A stretch of 7,359 bases of DNA from Lachnospiraceae bacterium (lineage in GTDB: Bacteria; Bacillota_A; Clostridia; Lachnospirales; Lachnospiraceae). Both the position numbers and the translations under genes were made by a program. The stretch's first letter is position 1, and each line of letters begins with the position of its first letter. The stretch is taken from NCBI GenBank assembly GCA_031262285.1, contig JAISHZ010000062.1, positions 1 through 7,359 of the forward strand. The letters run 5' to 3'. Below the pieces are notes generated by a model, which saw only the letters and a list, made by a program, of their open reading frames with translations, ran no database searches and was not told the DNA's origin. Shown one piece after another: positions 1 to 6,428 of this stretch.

Positions 1-128
1 AGATACCTCTCGTATTTTTGGATTTTACCAACGGTCAAGGTCAGTAATAATCTAAATTTACTTGAGGTATTTTCTTTCGTCAACTCCCCTGTGATTTAAG
101 TATACAGGAAGCTTTCAAACGTGCTGTC
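1..128. other. Non-assigned stretch downstream of rsgA
   Basis: No gene can be called here. On the minus strand a frame from TTG 83 stays open to the edge (27 codons, starting TKENTSSKFRLLL). An AGGGGAG abuts this TTG too closely for a normal ribosome binding site. On the plus strand a frame from position 1 is open to a TAA at 97-99 and could be the end of a convergent gene. Neither translation resembles rpe or thiN, which usually follow rsgA in B. subtilis. No GC-rich hairpin with a T-run follows rsgA, so no intrinsic terminator is visible. Confidence 0.4.
55..83 (-). promoter_or_regulatory. Possible sigma-A promoter reading left, out of the window
   Basis: The minus strand has TTGACG (78-83, 5 of 6 to the -35 consensus), a 17-nt spacer and TAAATT (55-60, 4 of 6 to the -10). 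It lies downstream of rsgA and would drive whatever gene begins beyond position 1. The match is modest and the region is AT-rich, so chance is possible. Confidence 0.3.
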
Positions 129-1073
129 TCATCTGTCTGTGTCTGTCTTTCCCTTTTTTACTCCACTATGCAGTAAGTTTTTGAAATCCTCTTTGACTTC
201 TCGATCCAAAAGACAGTAATTGCGATACCGAACCATGGAGATTTCTCCCGCATCGGTGGCCGCTTTCACTGCGCAGTCCGGTTCATTGGTATGAGAGCAA
301 GGTTGAAAGCGACACTTTTCCTCATAAGGTCGAAATTCCGCATAATAGGAAGAAAGTCTAAAGTCTTCCCATTCTCTGGCAGTCGCAGCACTCGGCAACA
401 TTGCCAGAGAGCTAAAACCCGGTGTGTCTAAGATATAGGTATCTTTGTCCAGATAAATCAATTGCGTATGACGAGTCGTATGTTTCCCTCGACCGATCTT
501 TTCGCTAAGTGTTCCGGTCTCCATCACGACATTGGACTGAAGAGAATTGATCAAAGTAGATTTGCCCACGCCGCTTGGTCCTGATACCGCTGTCGTTTTG
601 TGAGCCAAACGCTCCCTCAGCGCATCTATATTCATCAAATTGTGTGCGCTGATAAACAAAATTTCACAGGAAGCGTGCTCATATACGCGACGCAATTCCA
701 ACCATTCTTTCTCGCTGACCAATTCTGTCTTGTTAAAACAGATCATACACGGCAAATTGCAAAAAGCTGCATGAAAAAGAATACGATCCAACAAATTCAA
801 ACTAGGGGTGGGATTGGTTACCGAAAAAACAGCCATTACTTGATCTACATTGGCGACTTGTGGTCGAATCAGCGCGTTCTTTCGAGGGAGTAGTTCGCGG
901 ATAATCCCTAGTTTGTTGATGGGATCTAAACTCTCCATCACCACATCATCACCCACAAGGGGTTTGGTGTGGTCTTTTCGAAAAAGACCCTTGGCTTTGC
1001 ATTCATAAAGCCCTTCATGAGTGTTGACCTCATAAAAACCCGCGACTCCTTTGATGATCTTCCCGCGAAACAA
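129..1073 (-). CDS. rsgA: Ribosome small-subunit biogenesis GTPase RsgA (CpgA/YloQ/YjeQ)
   Basis: A circularly permuted GTPase that checks late 30S subunit maturation. The protein is 314 residues. An N-terminal OB-fold RNA-binding domain (about 1-70; GKIIKGVAGFYEV at 4-16) is followed by the permuted G domain. G4 comes first as NKTE (114-117), then G5-like ISAHN (141-145), G1 P-loop GPSGVGKST (165-173), G2 GRGKHTTRH (195-203) and G3 DTPG (216-219). The C-terminal zinc knuckle has Cys254, Cys259, His261 and Cys267. The start is TTG 1073, because B. subtilis RsgA begins two residues before the same GKIIK segment and an AGGAGG sits 9 nt upstream; no in-frame ATG fits. G4 has Glu in place of the usual Asp. 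In B. subtilis this protein is a reported PrkC substrate, which fits its place right after prkC. The short basic tail ends in a repetitive AGACAG-type stretch before the TGA stop. Confidence 0.97.
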   Translation of the reverse strand: MFRGKIIKGVAGFYEVNTHEGLYECKAKGLFRKDHTKPLVGDDVVMESLDPINKLGIIRELLPRKNALIRPQVANVDQVMAVFSVTNPTPSLNLLDRILFHAAFCNLPCMICFNKTELVSEKEWLELRRVYEHASCEILFISAHNLMNIDALRERLAHKTTAVSGPSGVGKSTLINSLQSNVVMETGTLSEKIGRGKHTTRHTQLIYLDKDTYILDTPGFSSLAMLPSAATAREWEDFRLSSYYAEFRPYEEKCRFQPCSHTNEPDCAVKAATDAGEISMVRYRNYCLLDREVKEDFKNLLHSGVKKGKTDTDR

Positions 1074-1077
1074 AATA

Positions 1078-3117
1078 CTAACCCTCCTGCGTAAACTCTA
1101 CGCGCCGTTGTACGACCTTTTCGATGGTATCGCCCGGAATCGTCACGATCTGCCCATCTGCATTCACTGTCGAAGTAGGAGGCTCGTTGACTTGATAAGT
1201 AAGCGTGATCGTTCCCGCTGACGCGCCAATATTGTAAAAATACGCCGGTTCCGGAAAGCTGGTAATCGTCGCTTCTTTGATGATAACCCCATCGTCCGAT
1301 ACGAGTTTGACATAAACCGGAGTACCTGTTACATAATCCGGTGCTTCCTGTATCGTAGGAGCCTCTATGTGACCTTCATAGTAATAGGTCGCAGTGCCTT
1401 CTCCTAAGCTGATACTAATATCGACAGAAGTATCTTCCGGTATCATACTCCCTACAGAAAAACTTTGATAACAAATGGTTCCTACCTCGTATTCCTTACT
1501 GTAGACAGAAGTCACCTCTCCCACTTTCAAAGAAGCAGCCAACAGACGATCTTTGCCTTCTTGTTCCAAAAGTCCTCTGATATCGGGAACTTCTACCTTG
1601 ATGACTTGTGATCCTTGACTCACGGTTAAGTCGATCTCGCTTCCGGCGGTTGCACGTTCTCCGCCACCGGGAGATTGATTGATGATCCTCGAACTGCCGA
1701 TCAGTTCTGAAAATGCTTCTGTTTTATTCACGGTAAAACCCAGATTGGTCAAAGTCAGTAAAGCTTCCTCGTAAGCCCAATTTCTGACATCCGGTATGAG
1801 TACCAGTTCATCCGTATCACCCGTCGCAACCGGTGACTGCAATACTTGCTCGGACGTTGCAGTACTTTCTATCGGATCGCTCGAAGACTCTTGTGTCATC
1901 CTCGGGGTTGTGATGGTAGAAAGATTTCCGGTAATTCGTATCACGATCAATACCAACACTACGATAATGACGATTCCCACCAATACCGCGAGCACCGCCA
2001 CGATCTTTTCCATCTTGGGGTTTTCGATATAGTCGTACTCATCATACTCGTCCTCTTCGTACTCTCCTTGGTCTTCCGGGAAATACTCTTCTTCCTCCTC
2101 ATACGCGCCATACAGATCCTCTGATTCGCCTAAGTACCCTTCCGGAGAGACTTGTTCTTCATAGCCTGTCATCTCCTCTTGCGGTATAGATCCGCTGCGC
2201 AATCGGGAAGATTGTTTAATCTTCACGATTTCAGAGTCTGTGACCGCACGAGTAGCCATCTCCGATTCCGGATTATCCGTCTCTACAAAATCATCGTCCG
2301 GCGTTACCAATGATTGCTTTAAGTCGACGATGAGTTTCCCCATACTTGCATAACGACTGTCAGGTATTTTGTGGCAACATTTGAGAACAATCTGTTCTAC
2401 AGAAAAAGGAATCTCCTGCGCAAATAGTGTCGGACTCGGTAACTCTTCCTGTATATGTTTAATGGCAATCGCTACAGTCGTGTCTCCCGCAAAAGGAACT
2501 CTCCCTGTCAACATTTCAAATAGCGTAATCCCCAAAGAATATACGTCGCTTTTTTGATCACTATATCCACCTCTGGCTTGTTCCGGAGATGTATAATGTA
2601 CACTGCCCATCACATTGGATGTAATGGTTCTGCTTGTGGTCGCTTTCGCTATTCCGAAATCTGTAACTTTTACTTTCCCATCACGAGAAATGATGATGTT
2701 TTGCGGTTTGATGTCTCGATGAATGATATGATTGTTATGCGCCGCCTCGATTCCCATAGCGACTTGTATCGCAATGCTGACTGCTTCTTTATAAGAAATT
2801 CTGATTTTTTTTTGGATATATTTCTTGAGGGTAATGCCTTCGACCAATTCCATGACAATGTAATTAATACCGCCTTCTTCTCCAACATCATAGACATTGA
2901 CGATATTCGGATGCATCAGACCTGCTGCCGCTTGGGCTTCGATTTTGAATTTGGAGACGAAATCCGGGTTCTCGGCAAATTCCTGCTTGAGCACTTTGAC
3001 TGCCACAAAGCGATTCAGTTTGTGACATTTTGCCTTGAATACATCCGACATCCCGCCTGCGCCTATTTTTTCAAGGATCTCATACCGATCCCCTATCAAC
3101 ATTCCTATTTTTATCAT
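1078..3117 (-). CDS. prkC: PASTA-domain Ser/Thr protein kinase PrkC (PknB-like)
   Basis: A single-pass membrane eukaryotic-type kinase that links peptidoglycan or lipid II signals outside to Ser/Thr phosphorylation inside. Numbering is from ATG 3117 (679 residues). The cytoplasmic kinase domain (about 12-268) has the glycine loop GAGGMSDVF (19-27), Lys41 in AVKVL, Glu60 of helix C, HRDIKPQN with catalytic Asp135 (133-140) and DFG (153-155). The Thr-rich activation loop runs to SPEQ (about 160-180), and the family GSVHYTSPEQA is intact, so it should be active. A juxtamembrane linker (about 270-365) ends in a strongly acidic Tyr-rich stretch (339-365). One membrane helix spans about 372-393. 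Outside are a Ser/Thr-rich spacer, two recognisable PASTA repeats (about 441-501 and 509-573) and a beta-rich C-terminal domain of about 105 residues (575-679). B. subtilis PrkC has three PASTA repeats. A run of nine A lies in the kinase N-lobe codons. The stop is TAG, 4 nt before rsgA. Confidence 0.97.
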   Translation of the reverse strand: MIKIGMLIGDRYEILEKIGAGGMSDVFKAKCHKLNRFVAVKVLKQEFAENPDFVSKFKIEAQAAAGLMHPNIVNVYDVGEEGGINYIVMELVEGITLKKYIQKKIRISYKEAVSIAIQVAMGIEAAHNNHIIHRDIKPQNIIISRDGKVKVTDFGIAKATTSRTITSNVMGSVHYTSPEQARGGYSDQKSDVYSLGITLFEMLTGRVPFAGDTTVAIAIKHIQEELPSPTLFAQEIPFSVEQIVLKCCHKIPDSRYASMGKLIVDLKQSLVTPDDDFVETDNPESEMATRAVTDSEIVKIKQSSRLRSGSIPQEEMTGYEEQVSPEGYLGESEDLYGAYEEEEEYFPEDQGEYEEDEYDEYDYIENPKMEKIVAVLAVLVGIVIIVVLVLIVIRITGNLSTITTPRMTQESSSDPIESTATSEQVLQSPVATGDTDELVLIPDVRNWAYEEALLTLTNLGFTVNKTEAFSELIGSSRIINQSPGGGERATAGSEIDLTVSQGSQVIKVEVPDIRGLLEQEGKDRLLAASLKVGEVTSVYSKEYEVGTICYQSFSVGSMIPEDTSVDISISLGEGTATYYYEGHIEAPTIQEAPDYVTGTPVYVKLVSDDGVIIKEATITSFPEPAYFYNIGASAGTITLTYQVNEPPTSTVNADGQIVTIPGDTIEKVVQRRVEFTQEG
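1083..1088 (-). promoter_or_regulatory. Ribosome binding site of rsgA, inside the end of prkC
   Basis: A full AGGAGG is formed by the last prkC codons (CAG GAG GGT TAG) and lies 9 nt before a TTG at 1073. Together with family alignment it supports TTG as the rsgA start and implies coupling to termination of prkC. Confidence 0.8.
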
Positions 3118-3125
3118 GCACAAAT

Positions 3126-3129
3126 CTCC
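3126..3129 (-). promoter_or_regulatory. Ribosome binding site of prkC
   Basis: GGAG (context TGTGGAGA) lies 8 nt before the ATG at 3117, in the 24-nt gap after prpC. The in-frame TTG at 3123 is only 2 nt from this site, so ATG 3117 is preferred. Confidence 0.7.
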
Positions 3130-3141
3130 ACAGACATTCCT

Positions 3142-3894
3142 CTATTCATTGTTTATTCCTTGTGAAAGACAAGCCAATACGACCGCGATATTATCCTTGC
3201 CGCCGTTTTCATTTGCTGCAGCAATCAAATCACCGGCCAGTTCTGAAAGTTCTTTACCGGCTTGCATTCCTCCTAAGAGAATTTGATGAATCTCATGGTC
3301 TTCGAGCATATTCGTCAGACCATCCGAACACAAAAGCGCTATGTCACCCTCTTGGATAGGCACTTGGAAAAAATCGATCTCCACTTCATCTGCTGCGCCA
3401 ATCGCTCGAGTGATGATATTTTTGTCCGGGTGGTTTCTCGCTACTCCTTTATCCATTCCCCCTACGCGAACCATTTCCTCTACCAAAGAGTGATCTCTCG
3501 TGATTTGTTGTAGCTGCGTCCCGCATAGATAGAGTCTACTGTCACCCACATTCGCCACCGTCAATAGATTCTTTTGCCACACGGCCGCTACAAGGGTCGT
3601 TCCCATCCCGCTTAGTTCTTCTTGTTCTTGGGCTTTTTGGCGAATGATGCGATTCGCAGCGATAAACGCTTCCTGAAGAATCCTTTCGGGTTCTTGCGCC
3701 TGCGCGTACGTAACGTAGTCGATGATCGTATCAACCGCGCATTTGGATGCGTAATCTCCGGCGTTATGACCGCCCATTCCATCTGCCACCAGAAAAAGAT
3801 TGGGAAGTCTCCCAATCGGTTCTCCTTGCGCGTATACATAATCTTGGTTATACTTTCTTTTCCTGCCGATGTCGGTCAAAGAATAAGACTTCAT
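3142..3894 (-). CDS. prpC: PP2C-family Ser/Thr phosphatase PrpC (Stp)
   Basis: A metal-dependent (Mn/Mg) PPM-type protein phosphatase, cytoplasmic, expected to dephosphorylate the neighbouring kinase PrkC and its substrates. The protein is 250 residues, a normal length for a bare bacterial PP2C catalytic domain, and has no membrane segment. From the ATG at 3894 the motifs are N-Q-D (Asp18; family usually NED), VADGMGGHNAGD (Asp38/Gly39), SGMGTT (95-100), VGDSRLY (Asp118), DHSLV (134-138), LLCSDGLTNML (Asp191) and GGKDNIAVVL (Asp234). These supply the conserved metal ligands. The family normally begins a few residues before a TDIGxxRxxNxD segment, which places the start at ATG 3894 or GTG 3897. 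A longer frame reaches ATG 3957, but its extra 21 residues are only an out-of-frame reading of the conserved rlmN CGQL region. The gene overlaps rlmN by 47 nt and ends TAG 24 nt before prkC. The phosphatase-kinase pairing is the standard arrangement in Bacillota. Confidence 0.96.
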   Translation of the reverse strand: MKSYSLTDIGRKRKYNQDYVYAQGEPIGRLPNLFLVADGMGGHNAGDYASKCAVDTIIDYVTYAQAQEPERILQEAFIAANRIIRQKAQEQEELSGMGTTLVAAVWQKNLLTVANVGDSRLYLCGTQLQQITRDHSLVEEMVRVGGMDKGVARNHPDKNIITRAIGAADEVEIDFFQVPIQEGDIALLCSDGLTNMLEDHEIHQILLGGMQAGKELSELAGDLIAAANENGGKDNIAVVLACLSQGINNE

Positions 3895-4963
3895 CACTTT
3901 CGTCTTCCTCCTGCCTATGTGCCATGACTTCCCTGCGTAACTGTCCGCAGGAGGCATTCACTTCCTTGCCCATTTCTCTTCTCATAGTAACATGAATTCT
4001 CTTTTTTTCAAGCGTATTTTGGAAATTCTTGCATACTTGCATGGTCGGGCGTACAAATCCGGACTCAGCCACCGCGTTCACCGGGATCAGATTCACATGA
4101 GCGCGCAAACGTCCTGCCAAACGGCTCAAAGCTACAGCAGCGTCTGCTTGATCATTGATCCCTTTGATCAAAATATATTCTAAGGTCACTCTCCTGTTGG
4201 TCGTCTCTTGATACATCTCGATCGCTGCTTCCAATTCTTCGATAGAATAGCGATTCGCGATAGGCATGAGACGTTTGCGGATATCATCTTTGGCGGCGTG
4301 CAAGGATATGGCGAGCGTTATTTGTAATCGTTCTTTCGCCAGTTCATAAATCGCCGGTACCACTCCGCAAGTGGAAAGTGTGATATTTCTTTGGCTGATA
4401 TTGAGCCCTCTCTCATCTGTCAGCATTCGGATCATCCGCAGTACATTGTCGTAATTATCAAGCGGCTCCCCTGTTCCCATGATGACCACATGAGAAATCC
4501 GTTCTCCGGAAAGTCTGCTTACTGCGTAGATTTGTTCCAGCATTTCAGATGTAGTCAACTGCCGCACGAAGCCATCTTGACCGGACGCACAGAAAGCGCA
4601 ACTCATTTTGCATCCTACTTGCGTGGAAATGCACACACTGGTCCCATGCTTGTACTTCATGCGCACCGTTTCAATCGCGTTACCGTCGTCTAAAGGAAAT
4701 AAGTATTTGTGCGTCTGCCCATCCTGTGAAATCAATTCTTTGGCAGGTTCAAAAAAGGGGAATGAATAGTCCGCCGCAAGCGCTACGCGAAGCTCCTTGC
4801 TCACATTGGTCATATCTTCGAACCCTTTGGCGAGTTTGTTGTGCATCCAAGCGTATATTTGATCGGCGCGAAAAGGCTTTTCCCCTATTTGTTGCAATGC
4901 GGACTGCAACTCTTCTATATTCATTGATTTCATATCTTTTTGGTCTCGTTCTACTGATTTCAT
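3848..4963 (-). CDS. rlmN: Dual-specificity radical SAM RNA methyltransferase RlmN
   Basis: RlmN makes 2-methyladenosine at A2503 of 23S rRNA and at A37 of some tRNAs, using a [4Fe-4S] cluster and two SAM molecules. The 371-residue protein has an N-terminal accessory domain (1-95; PFRADQIYAWMH at 30-41) and Glu98, which aligns with the E. coli catalytic base. Cys111, which resolves the protein-RNA adduct, precedes the radical SAM motif Cys118-x3-Cys122-x2-Cys125 in GCKMSCAFC. SAM-binding GTGEP is at 163-167. The methyl-carrying Cys339 is in NASCGQLRR. All cysteines needed for the mechanism are present; absence of Cys339 would have argued against methyltransferase activity. The closest paralogue, Cfr, is unlikely given the locus. 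After CGQLRR a 27-residue polar acidic tail (EVMAH to the TAA stop) is somewhat longer than in B. subtilis; it is exactly the part that overlaps the prpC ribosome binding site and start. The start is supported by AAGGAG. Confidence 0.97.
   Translation of the reverse strand: MKSVERDQKDMKSMNIEELQSALQQIGEKPFRADQIYAWMHNKLAKGFEDMTNVSKELRVALAADYSFPFFEPAKELISQDGQTHKYLFPLDDGNAIETVRMKYKHGTSVCISTQVGCKMSCAFCASGQDGFVRQLTTSEMLEQIYAVSRLSGERISHVVIMGTGEPLDNYDNVLRMIRMLTDERGLNISQRNITLSTCGVVPAIYELAKERLQITLAISLHAAKDDIRKRLMPIANRYSIEELEAAIEMYQETTNRRVTLEYILIKGINDQADAAVALSRLAGRLRAHVNLIPVNAVAESGFVRPTMQVCKNFQNTLEKKRIHVTMRREMGKEVNASCGQLRREVMAHRQEEDESDEVLFFDRHRQEKKV
3907..3912 (-). promoter_or_regulatory. Ribosome binding site of prpC, inside rlmN
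   Basis: A full AGGAGG lies within rlmN codons (in RQEED). It is 12 nt before the ATG at 3894 and 9 nt before an adjacent in-frame GTG at 3897. The spacing fits GTG a little better. Either choice differs by only one residue. Confidence 0.7.
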
Positions 4964-4968
4964 GGGTA

Positions 4969-4974
4969 CTCCTT
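4969..4974 (-). promoter_or_regulatory. Ribosome binding site of rlmN
   Basis: AAGGAG lies 5 nt before the ATG at 4963 and selects it over the in-frame ATGs at 4933 and 4924, which have weaker upstream sequence. The site is flanked by GTAC on both sides, so AAGGA could sit in the loop of a 4-bp hairpin (4966-4978). Confidence 0.75.
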
Positions 4975-4997
4975 GTACGAAATTTTACGCTTTCGGT

Positions 4998-5006
4998 ATT
5001 GTAGCA
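4998..5006 (-). promoter_or_regulatory. Possible extended -10 promoter for rlmN-prpC-prkC-rsgA
   Basis: In the 70-nt gap between rsmB and rlmN the minus strand reads TGC-TACAAT. TACAAT (4998-5003) matches the sigma-A -10 consensus at 5 of 6 bases, and TG one base upstream (5005-5006) is the extended -10 element. No good -35 hexamer is present 16-18 nt upstream, as is common for extended -10 promoters. Transcription would start near 4990-4992, leaving a leader of about 27 nt before the rlmN ATG. It is sequence-only evidence; the genes could equally be read through from fmt. Confidence 0.4.
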
Positions 5007-5033
5007 CAAGAAAGAGGCGGTTGATATGGAAGA

Positions 5034-6428
5034 TTATGTATATCTTCGCTGCATTTTTGCAAAGAAAAATCCATCCGTCTCAAAAAAACCGGGGAAAAGC
5101 GTTACACATGCGTTCTCCACTTCGGTTGCGCACTCACTACCCTTTCGGATGGATCCGGTTTGACTAGCCGCTGCGCGAATCTCCTTGGGCAAATCAGAAG
5201 ACAACGATACAAGATCAAGCGGAAATTGCGTGGTCATCATAGCAATCATTTCTTCGTTTTCTGCCGGATTCAAGGTACAAGTACTATAAAGCAGGATCCC
5301 ACCGGGTTTTAGGTACTGCCAGCTGTGTGCGACGATCTCTTTTTGGAGACATTGCAAAGAGGCTATTCCTTCCGGAGTCAGTCTGTATTTCAGATCGGGT
5401 TTCTTACCCATGACCCCGAGACCCGAGCACGGAACATCCATCAGGACGACATCCGCTTTGCCCAGCAAGGACTCGTCTGTCTCTTGCGCATTCCATATCT
5501 GTGTCGTGATGTGCAAAGGGGAAGGGATGTGAGAGAGTCTGGTGATATTTTCTTGCAGGCGTTGGATTTTGCGGTCAGACACATCCCTTGAGAGTACGCG
5601 CGCTCCCAGCATAGCTGCTGCGATCGTCTTCCCGCCGGGCGCTGCGCAAATGTCCACCACCAAATCACCGGGGCGAATGCCTGCCGCTTGGACTGCTAAC
5701 GCACTGCTTTGATCCTGGACATAAAAAGCGCCTTCTAAAAATCCGGGGAGTGCGTCTACACCAAAAAGATGCGTCAGTTCATAACAATGCGGTACATAAG
5801 CACCACGCTGTATGCCTACGCCCAATTCTCTCCATTGATCCAGATAAGCTTGTTGTTCCATAGGGGTGAGTTTTGTATGAAACGTAACCGTGACAGGGCG
5901 AGGGGTGAAGAAAGATTCAACCATGGGGAGTAAGATTTCCTCTCCATAAGCTTCCAGCCAAAGGCGTAAAATCCACTGTGGAATCGAAACCTTCACGCTC
6001 AAGGCGTAGAGCAAATCCTTTTGGGGATCCGGATACCGCAACGTGTCTTTGTGCCTGGCGAAATGATGTAATATTCCGCTGATATAAGGTTTTAGTCCGG
6101 AAAAATGAAAATGATCCGCGCATTTTTGCGCCTCACTAATCGCCGCGTGATTCGGAACTGCGTCCATATATAAAATCTGATAGAGGCTCATTCGCAAGAG
6201 ACAGCGAATCAGCGGTTTTTGTGTGCGAATCGGTGTTTTAGAAGCTTGATCAAGCAAATAATCCAACTCTATTTGACGTTCCAGACAACCTTCCGTCAGA
6301 CGTTTTGCAAATGCGCGATCTCTGGCGTCTAGGTCTTTGGTATATGGATGAGCAAACAAGATATCCTTTTGAGATGTTTCCCATTCCACAAGAGCGGTTA
6401 AAACATTTTTGCGTACATTACTTGCCAT
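5034..6428 (-). CDS. rsmB: 16S rRNA (cytosine-967-C5)-methyltransferase RsmB (Sun/Fmu)
   Basis: RsmB uses S-adenosylmethionine to make m5C967 in 16S rRNA (E. coli numbering). The protein is 464 residues, close to the family norm of 430-460. The start is the ATG at 6428, because family proteins begin near the NVRKNVL helix and an AAGGA lies 8 nt upstream. The N-terminal third (about 1-130) is a NusB-like RNA-binding domain with DLDARDRAFAKRL and HAAISEA. The C-terminal Rossmann methyltransferase has the SAM-binding motif DICAAPGGKT (259-268). Its two family cysteines are Cys334 in DVPCSGLG (motif IV, product release) and Cys384 in YSTCTLNP (motif VI, catalytic nucleophile). The usual ending is present as TDGFFFAKM. 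The start overlaps the fmt stop by 11 nt, which suggests translational coupling. In many relatives def, fmt and rsmB are adjacent. The target base is inferred from the family, not seen in the sequence. Confidence 0.96.
   Translation of the reverse strand: MASNVRKNVLTALVEWETSQKDILFAHPYTKDLDARDRAFAKRLTEGCLERQIELDYLLDQASKTPIRTQKPLIRCLLRMSLYQILYMDAVPNHAAISEAQKCADHFHFSGLKPYISGILHHFARHKDTLRYPDPQKDLLYALSVKVSIPQWILRLWLEAYGEEILLPMVESFFTPRPVTVTFHTKLTPMEQQAYLDQWRELGVGIQRGAYVPHCYELTHLFGVDALPGFLEGAFYVQDQSSALAVQAAGIRPGDLVVDICAAPGGKTIAAAMLGARVLSRDVSDRKIQRLQENITRLSHIPSPLHITTQIWNAQETDESLLGKADVVLMDVPCSGLGVMGKKPDLKYRLTPEGIASLQCLQKEIVAHSWQYLKPGGILLYSTCTLNPAENEEMIAMMTTQFPLDLVSLSSDLPKEIRAAASQTGSIRKGSECATEVENACVTLFPGFFETDGFFFAKMQRRYT

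Noticed and set aside
3..70. Inverted repeat ATACCTC / GAGGTAT at 3-9 and 64-70
   Set aside because: Seven base pairs with a loop of more than 50 nt is expected by chance in this length, and there is no T-run to make a terminator.
95..110. Hairpin CCTGT/ACAGG downstream of rsgA as a terminator
   Set aside because: The stem is only 5 bp with an 11-nt loop and is not followed by a run of T on the minus strand.
3118..3123. TTG 3123 as the prkC start
   Set aside because: Only 2 nt separate it from GGAG; ATG 3117 has an 8-nt spacer.
2554..3165. A 203-codon open frame on the plus strand opposite the prkC kinase domain
   Set aside because: It is the antisense shadow of the conserved kinase coding frame. 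The translation has no recognisable domain, no ribosome binding site was seen, and the kinase motifs on the minus strand fully explain the sequence.
3895..3957. Longer prpC start at ATG 3957
   Set aside because: The added 21 residues come from the out-of-frame reading of the conserved RlmN NASCGQLRR region and match nothing in PP2C proteins; AGGAGG lies downstream of it.
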